Assembly: GCF_014779795.1 (NCBI RefSeq)
Contig: NZ_JACXZS010000002.1
Location: 248,001 to 312,000, forward strand
Length of the DNA: 64,000 nucleotides
Origin: Microbacterium helvum
GTDB lineage: Bacteria; Actinomycetota; Actinomycetes; Actinomycetales; Microbacteriaceae
Direction: 5' to 3'
The notes under the pieces were generated by a model that made no database searches, was not told where the DNA came from, and was given only the letters and a program-made list of their open reading frames with translations. Positions within the stretch are counted from its first letter, which is position 1. Each line of letters begins with the position of its first letter. Made by a program: the position numbers and the translations under genes. Shown here one piece after another: positions 60,111 through 64,000 of this stretch.

Positions 60111-60962
60111 TTACGCCGCCGCGGGCGTCTCGAGCGCGCGGCGCATCGCTTCGAGCACGTCCGTCTCGGCCTCGAGCGGCATGTCGGGGTCGCCGTGCTG
60201 GAAGATCCGGATCTGCAGCACGGCCTGGTGCAGCAGCATCCCGAGGCCCGACCGCGCAGCCCCGCCGATGCGGTCCCACGCCGCCGAAAGCGCCGTCGGC
60301 CAGTGTCCGTAGACGACATCGAGCAGCAGGCCGCCGGTCTGGGCGAGCGTGTCGGCAGCGGCATCCGCCACCGGCGCATCGCCGGGAAGCGTCGCGATCG
60401 TGAGGGGGACGTCGTGAGAGGGGGATGCCGCGAACGGCGCCGCGGTCACCTCGATGCCGAGGCGGGCGCCGAGCGCGGTGAGCGGCCGGACCGCCTCGGG
60501 ACGACGCGCGACGACCTCGACGGCCTCGGCGCCCAGTTCGCCGAGGGCCACGAGGGCCGAGGTCGCCGTCGCGCCGGCACCGACGATCCGCGCGCGCGGC
60601 ACCGAGGCGATGCCGTCATCCGCGAGGGCGCGCACGATCCCGCCGACATCGGTGTTGAAGCCGCGCGGGCCATCGGAGTGCAGCAGCAGCGTGTTGACGG
60701 CACCGGTCAGGTCGGCCCGGCGATCGCGGTTCGCCGCTGCGGCGAAGGCGACGCCCTTGAGGGGCATGGTGAGCGACAGGCCGCGCCACGAGTCGTCCAA
60801 GCCGGTGAGCTCGTGGGCGAACGACGCCTCGTCGACACGGCGTCGGCCATAGGTCCACTCGAGCCCCAGCACCTCATACGCCGCCGAGTGCAGCTGCGGC
60901 GAGCGGCTGTGCGCGATGGGGTCCCCCCACACGGCGAGCCGCGTCGCGTCCGGCGTCAGCAC
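60111..60962 (-). CDS. aroE: Shikimate dehydrogenase
   Basis: A 283-residue NADPH enzyme reducing 3-dehydroshikimate. DPIAHSRSPQLHSAAYE at the N terminus, the catalytic lysine in SLTMPLKG and GFNTDVGG with the acid partner are visible; the nucleotide-binding loop reads GAGATATSALVAL. GTG 60962 overlaps the mltG stop region, giving coupled translation; the open frame upstream is shadow. Confidence 0.93.
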   Translation of the reverse strand: MLTPDATRLAVWGDPIAHSRSPQLHSAAYEVLGLEWTYGRRRVDEASFAHELTGLDDSWRGLSLTMPLKGVAFAAAANRDRRADLTGAVNTLLLHSDGPRGFNTDVGGIVRALADDGIASVPRARIVGAGATATSALVALGELGAEAVEVVARRPEAVRPLTALGARLGIEVTAAPFAASPSHDVPLTIATLPGDAPVADAAADTLAQTGGLLLDVVYGHWPTALSAAWDRIGGAARSGLGMLLHQAVLQIRIFQHGDPDMPLEAETDVLEAMRRALETPAAA

Positions 60963-62689
60963 CCCGAATCCGGGTGTTCGGAGCACCACTGCTGCATCTG
61001 CTTCACGAACTTCAGGTGCTCGTTGTACGTGGTGGTGAACTCGGTCTGGCCGGAATCCATGTTCACGGTCACGAAGTACAGCCACGGGCCGTCGGCCGGA
61101 TGCATCGCGGCATCGATGGCGACGTCGCCGGGATTGGCGATCGGGCCGACCGGAAGTCCTGTCACGTAGTACGTGTTCCACGGGTTGGGGTCGTTCTGCG
61201 CCTCGTCCGACGTGCTGGCGGTGCCGTCGTGCAGTTCGCCGAAGCCGTACTGCGCGGTCGAGTCCATCTGCAGCTTGCCGAAGGTCTCTTGGTTGTCCGG
61301 CAGAAGACGGTTCTCGATGACCCTCGAGACCTTGTAGAAGTCGTCCTCGAAGCGCGCCTCGCGCTGGATGATCGACGCGACGGTCAGCACGCGCTGGCGC
61401 TGGTCCGCAGGCACCCCCGCGGCATCCAGCGATTCGATCGTGCGGTTCACCAGCGTCTGGATCGCCGTCTGCGCAGTGACGCCCGGATCGAACGTGTACG
61501 TCGCCGGGAACAGCCAGCCCTCCAGCGGCTGCCCGCCCGCGGCGGCGATGGCAGGATTGACGGTGATGCCATAGGCGGCGGGGTCGGCTGCGGCGGCCTG
61601 CAGATCGGCCAGCGGGATGCCGGTGCCTTCAGCGATGCGTTCCAGCGTGCCGTCGACCGTGAAGCCCTCGGGGATCTGTGCCGTGTTCTCTTCGCGATTC
61701 GCGGAGTCCATCAGCGCGGCAAGCGCCGCCTCACTCGTCATCTGCTTCTGCAGCTTGTAGACGCCGGGCTGGAAGTTCGGGTTCTGCCCCGTCTTGATCA
61801 GGTAGTCGTAGAAGGCGTCGTCCGTCTTCGTGACTCCGGCCTCGTACAGCGCCGTCGAGATCGGCTGCCCCGTGTCGCCGGACGAGATCGTGATCGTCGC
61901 CTCGCCGTTGGCGAGCCCCGCCTCATAGTCCTTGGGCTCTTCCCAGCCCATGACCTCGCGGATCTTGTCCTCGTAGGTGTTCCACACGTACAGGCCGCCG
62001 GCTGTGATGCCGCCGAGGATGAGCAGCACGACCCCGAGCGCGATCCATCCGCCGATGCGGCGGCGCTTCTTGTTCTTGGGCGGTGGCACGTGTCCGATGT
62101 CGTCCGTCGAGGTCGAACCACTGAACAGATCATCGAGCGTCCCCGAAGCAGGGCGCTGCGCGGTCGGTTCTGGCGTCACGTCCGGCAGCGTCGCCGTCCG
62201 GGTCGCCGTGGCGGTCACCGTCGCGTTCGCGCCGGTGTTGCCACGACTGTAGGGCATCGCGGGCGCGGTGTCGCCTGAGAACAGCCAGGGGTCGGTCTCG
62301 GGCGTCGCGTCGACGTCGGTGCGGGTGGGGCGCGGCGCCCGCAGCGGGACGGGCTGGAAGCCGCTTCCCGGCACCGGCTCTGCGGGAGCCTCTTCGTGGA
62401 TCGCGGCCACCGTCAGCTTGGTCGGCGCGACAGGCACCGCGGAGATGGGACCGCTCCCGACGACGGGCGTCGAACCGGTCACCAACGCGTCCCAGCTGGG
62501 AGCAGCGACAGCGGGAGGTGTGGATGCCGCCGGCATGGGCTGCGCGGAGGGCGCGGCGGATGCTGCCGGCACGCTGGGCGTTGTCGCCGCCGTGGGCGTC
62601 GCTCCTGTCGCCGCCGCTCGTGCCGCTGCCTCACGGGCGGCGCGACGCGACAGGGGTGCAGCTTCGCCGTCGGGCGATGAGTCGGGCAT
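60956..62689 (-). CDS. mltG: Endolytic murein transglycosylase MltG
   Basis: A 577-residue YceG-family enzyme that cuts nascent glycan strands and sets their length. The first ~200 residues are a long Ala/Thr/Pro-rich cytoplasmic region, longer than in most bacteria, then a membrane span near 210-235 after a basic KNKKRRR, then a LysM-like part and the catalytic domain with the glutamate in LEGWLFPATYTF and the QREARFEDDFYKVSRV segment. The gene lies between ruvX and aroE, its usual place. Confidence 0.95.
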   Translation of the reverse strand: MPDSSPDGEAAPLSRRAAREAAARAAATGATPTAATTPSVPAASAAPSAQPMPAASTPPAVAAPSWDALVTGSTPVVGSGPISAVPVAPTKLTVAAIHEEAPAEPVPGSGFQPVPLRAPRPTRTDVDATPETDPWLFSGDTAPAMPYSRGNTGANATVTATATRTATLPDVTPEPTAQRPASGTLDDLFSGSTSTDDIGHVPPPKNKKRRRIGGWIALGVVLLILGGITAGGLYVWNTYEDKIREVMGWEEPKDYEAGLANGEATITISSGDTGQPISTALYEAGVTKTDDAFYDYLIKTGQNPNFQPGVYKLQKQMTSEAALAALMDSANREENTAQIPEGFTVDGTLERIAEGTGIPLADLQAAAADPAAYGITVNPAIAAAGGQPLEGWLFPATYTFDPGVTAQTAIQTLVNRTIESLDAAGVPADQRQRVLTVASIIQREARFEDDFYKVSRVIENRLLPDNQETFGKLQMDSTAQYGFGELHDGTASTSDEAQNDPNPWNTYYVTGLPVGPIANPGDVAIDAAMHPADGPWLYFVTVNMDSGQTEFTTTYNEHLKFVKQMQQWCSEHPDSGC

Positions 62690-63156
62690 CAGGCGGGCTC
62701 CTGGGGGACGGGGATTCCGGGCGGGCGGCCGGTGCTCTTCTCGACATCGAGTGCCTGCTGGAGCAGCACCACCGCGGCGACCTGGTCAACGATGCTACGC
62801 GACGATCGCTGGGATCTGCCCGAACCACGCAGGGCCGCGTGCGCCGACACCGTCGACAGCCGCTCGTCGACCAGTCGCACGCCCAGTCCGGTCGCGGCCG
62901 CCAGGGCCGCCGCGAACTCGCGCGCGTCCTGCGTCGACGGCGTGTCCTCGCCGCGCAGATTCAGCGGCAGCCCGACGTAGAGTTCGAACGCCGAGTGCTC
63001 CTCGGCCAGCGCGGCGATGCGCGCCACCGAGGCGTCGTCGCGCGGCACGGTCTCGACCGGCGTCGCGAGCAGCCCGTCAGGGTCGCTCTTCGCGACGCCG
63101 ACACGGGCCTTGCCCACGTCGATGCCGAGCCTGGCGCCGCGTCTGAAGCCGCTCAC
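62689..63156 (-). CDS. ruvX: RuvX/YqgF pre-16S rRNA nuclease
   Basis: A 155-residue RNase H-fold nuclease for 5' maturation of 16S rRNA. The catalytic Asp is in GIDVGKARVGVA; YVGLPLNLRGE, LVDERLSTVSA and the final Asp in SIVDQVAAVVLL complete the active site. The start is GTG at 63156, overlapping the alaS stop by four bases. Confidence 0.95.
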   Translation of the reverse strand: MSGFRRGARLGIDVGKARVGVAKSDPDGLLATPVETVPRDDASVARIAALAEEHSAFELYVGLPLNLRGEDTPSTQDAREFAAALAAATGLGVRLVDERLSTVSAHAALRGSGRSQRSSRSIVDQVAAVVLLQQALDVEKSTGRPPGIPVPQEPA

Positions 63157-64000
63157 GCGCCGACGGCGTCCTTCACCGACGTCAGCGCGGTCGGCAGGGC
63201 CGCGGCATCCGCTCCCCCGCCCTGGGCGACGTCGTCGCGTCCGCCGCCGCCGCCGCCGAGCACTCCGGCCGCGGTCTTGGCGAGCACGCCCGCCTTGGCG
63301 CCGGCTGCGCGCGCGGCGTCGTTGGTCGCGACGATCACGATCGGACGATCGTTGACCACAGCACCGAGGGCCACCACGGCAGCGTCCGCACCGAGGCGCT
63401 CGCGCACCTGCAGCGCCAGCGAGCGCACGTCGTCGGCGGATGCTGCCGACCCGAGCGACTCGGCCACGACGAGCGTATCGCCGACACGGGTGGCGGCCGA
63501 AGTCAGCGCCGGCAGACGATCACCGAGGGCCTTCGCCTCGAACGCCGCGATCTTCTTCTCGGCGGCCTTGAGGTTCGCCTGCAGCTCGGCGATGCGCTGC
63601 GGCAGCTGCTCGCGCGGCGCCTTCAGCGACGAGGTCAGCTGCGACACGAGCGCGCGCTCGGCCGCGAGCGACCGGAAGGCGTCGAGACCCACCAGCGCCT
63701 CGACGCGGCGGTTGGACGCGCCGACCGACGACTCGCCGACCAGGTTGATGAGGCCGATCTCGGCGCTCGTCGACACGTGGGTGCCCGCGCACAGCTCGCG
63801 CGACCACGGACCGCCGATGTCGACCATCCGCACCGTGTCGCCGTACTTCTCGCCGAACAGCGCCATCGCGCCGAGGGACTTCGCCTCGTCCAGCGGCAGC
63901 ACCCGGGTGGTCACCTCGAGGTTGTCGCGGACCGCGTTGTTGGCGATCTCTTCGATCTCGCTCTTCGTCTCGTCGGACAGCGCCTGGCCCCACGAGAAGT
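63153..64000 (-). CDS. alaS: Alanyl-tRNA synthetase, C-terminal part (5' end outside window)
   Basis: About 282 codons of AlaRS are visible; the frame is open to the window edge so the start lies beyond. The editing-domain zinc motif is visible in RELCAGTHVSTSAEIG, followed by a coiled-coil (LKAAEKKIAAFEAKAL region) and the C-Ala DHHA1 glycine-rich GGGGGGRDDVAQGG. It charges tRNA-Ala and removes mischarged Ser or Gly. It heads the alaS-ruvX-mltG-aroE run. Confidence 0.96.
   Translation of the reverse strand, partial: FSWGQALSDETKSEIEEIANNAVRDNLEVTTRVLPLDEAKSLGAMALFGEKYGDTVRMVDIGGPWSRELCAGTHVSTSAEIGLINLVGESSVGASNRRVEALVGLDAFRSLAAERALVSQLTSSLKAPREQLPQRIAELQANLKAAEKKIAAFEAKALGDRLPALTSAATRVGDTLVVAESLGSAASADDVRSLALQVRERLGADAAVVALGAVVNDRPIVIVATNDAARAAGAKAGVLAKTAAGVLGGGGGGRDDVAQGGGADAAALPTALTSVKDAVGA

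Overview
The window is 64 kb of very GC-rich chromosome from an actinobacterium. The gene families point to Microbacteriaceae, probably Microbacterium: PadR/DUF1048/DrrA efflux cassette, mIHF fused to guanylate kinase, ATPase-less PriA, HGxxPAAW protein in the trp operon, many GTG starts and apparent leaderless promoters. Genus is an inference from gene content only. Almost every base is in a gene; the longest gap is about 170 bases, so there is no stretch over 300 bases without a gene. I see no rRNA, CRISPR array, insertion sequence, integrase or prophage gene.

Region by region. (1) 1-2801: end of a sulfonate/taurine-type sulfur-scavenging operon: ABC permease (cut by the window), TauD-type dioxygenase, NtaA/SnaA-type flavin monooxygenase. 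(2) 2822-2907: a striking array of ~20-bp spaced palindromic half-sites in front of a phosphoribosyltransferase. (3) 3571-9151: DUF885 peptidase-like protein, polA, hotdog thioesterase, PdtaR-type ANTAR regulator. (4) 9202-13358: tRNA-Leu(CAA), APC permease, and a self-contained PadR-DUF1048-ABC efflux operon. (5) 13438-22517: SHOCT membrane protein, pyk, gltD-gltB, lgt. (6) 22583-29362: trpA-trpB-trpC-HGxxPAAW protein, trp-associated membrane protein, hisI-hisF-hisG-hisE, rpe. (7) 29383-38588: glutaminase-STAS, rsmB, fmt, priA, metK, rpoZ, mIHF-gmk fusion, pyrF. (8) 38585-46378: pyrimidine operon pyrR-pyrB-pyrC-membrane protein-carA-carB-pyrF. (9) 46517-52159: accessory genes: DoxX, metallo-beta-lactamase/Rieske fusion, SWIM-SNF2 helicase. 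(10) 52276-64000: membrane protein of unknown family, nusB, efp, oleate hydratase, aroQ, GNAT, aroB, aroK, aroC, aroE, mltG, ruvX, alaS (cut by the window).

How it fits together. Most genes from alaS down to polA lie on the minus strand in the order known from other actinobacteria (alaS-ruvX-mltG-aro-efp-nusB-pyr-gmk-rpoZ-metK-priA-fmt-rsmB-rpe-his-trp-lgt-glt-pyk). They supply aromatic and other amino acids, pyrimidines, nitrogen assimilation and translation functions. This backbone is interrupted by cargo: a GNAT gene, oleate hydratase, the DoxX/Rieske/SNF2 block, glutaminase and the efflux cassette. Two genes often found in this backbone, trpE (between hisI and the trp membrane protein) and coaBC (between rpoZ and metK), are absent from their places.

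Regulatory signals recur. Several genes have a TANNNT hexamer exactly 6-7 bases before an ATG/GTG start, the geometry of leaderless transcripts. Other promoters carry TAGACT or TAGAAT. Four terminator hairpins are built from arms containing GGATGCC; three of these lie between convergent transcripts. The best candidates for undescribed biology are the palindromic array at 2822-2907, the perfect 19-bp tandem repeat at 30571-30660, the shared terminator arm family, and the 20-bp divergent rpe/glsA promoter.
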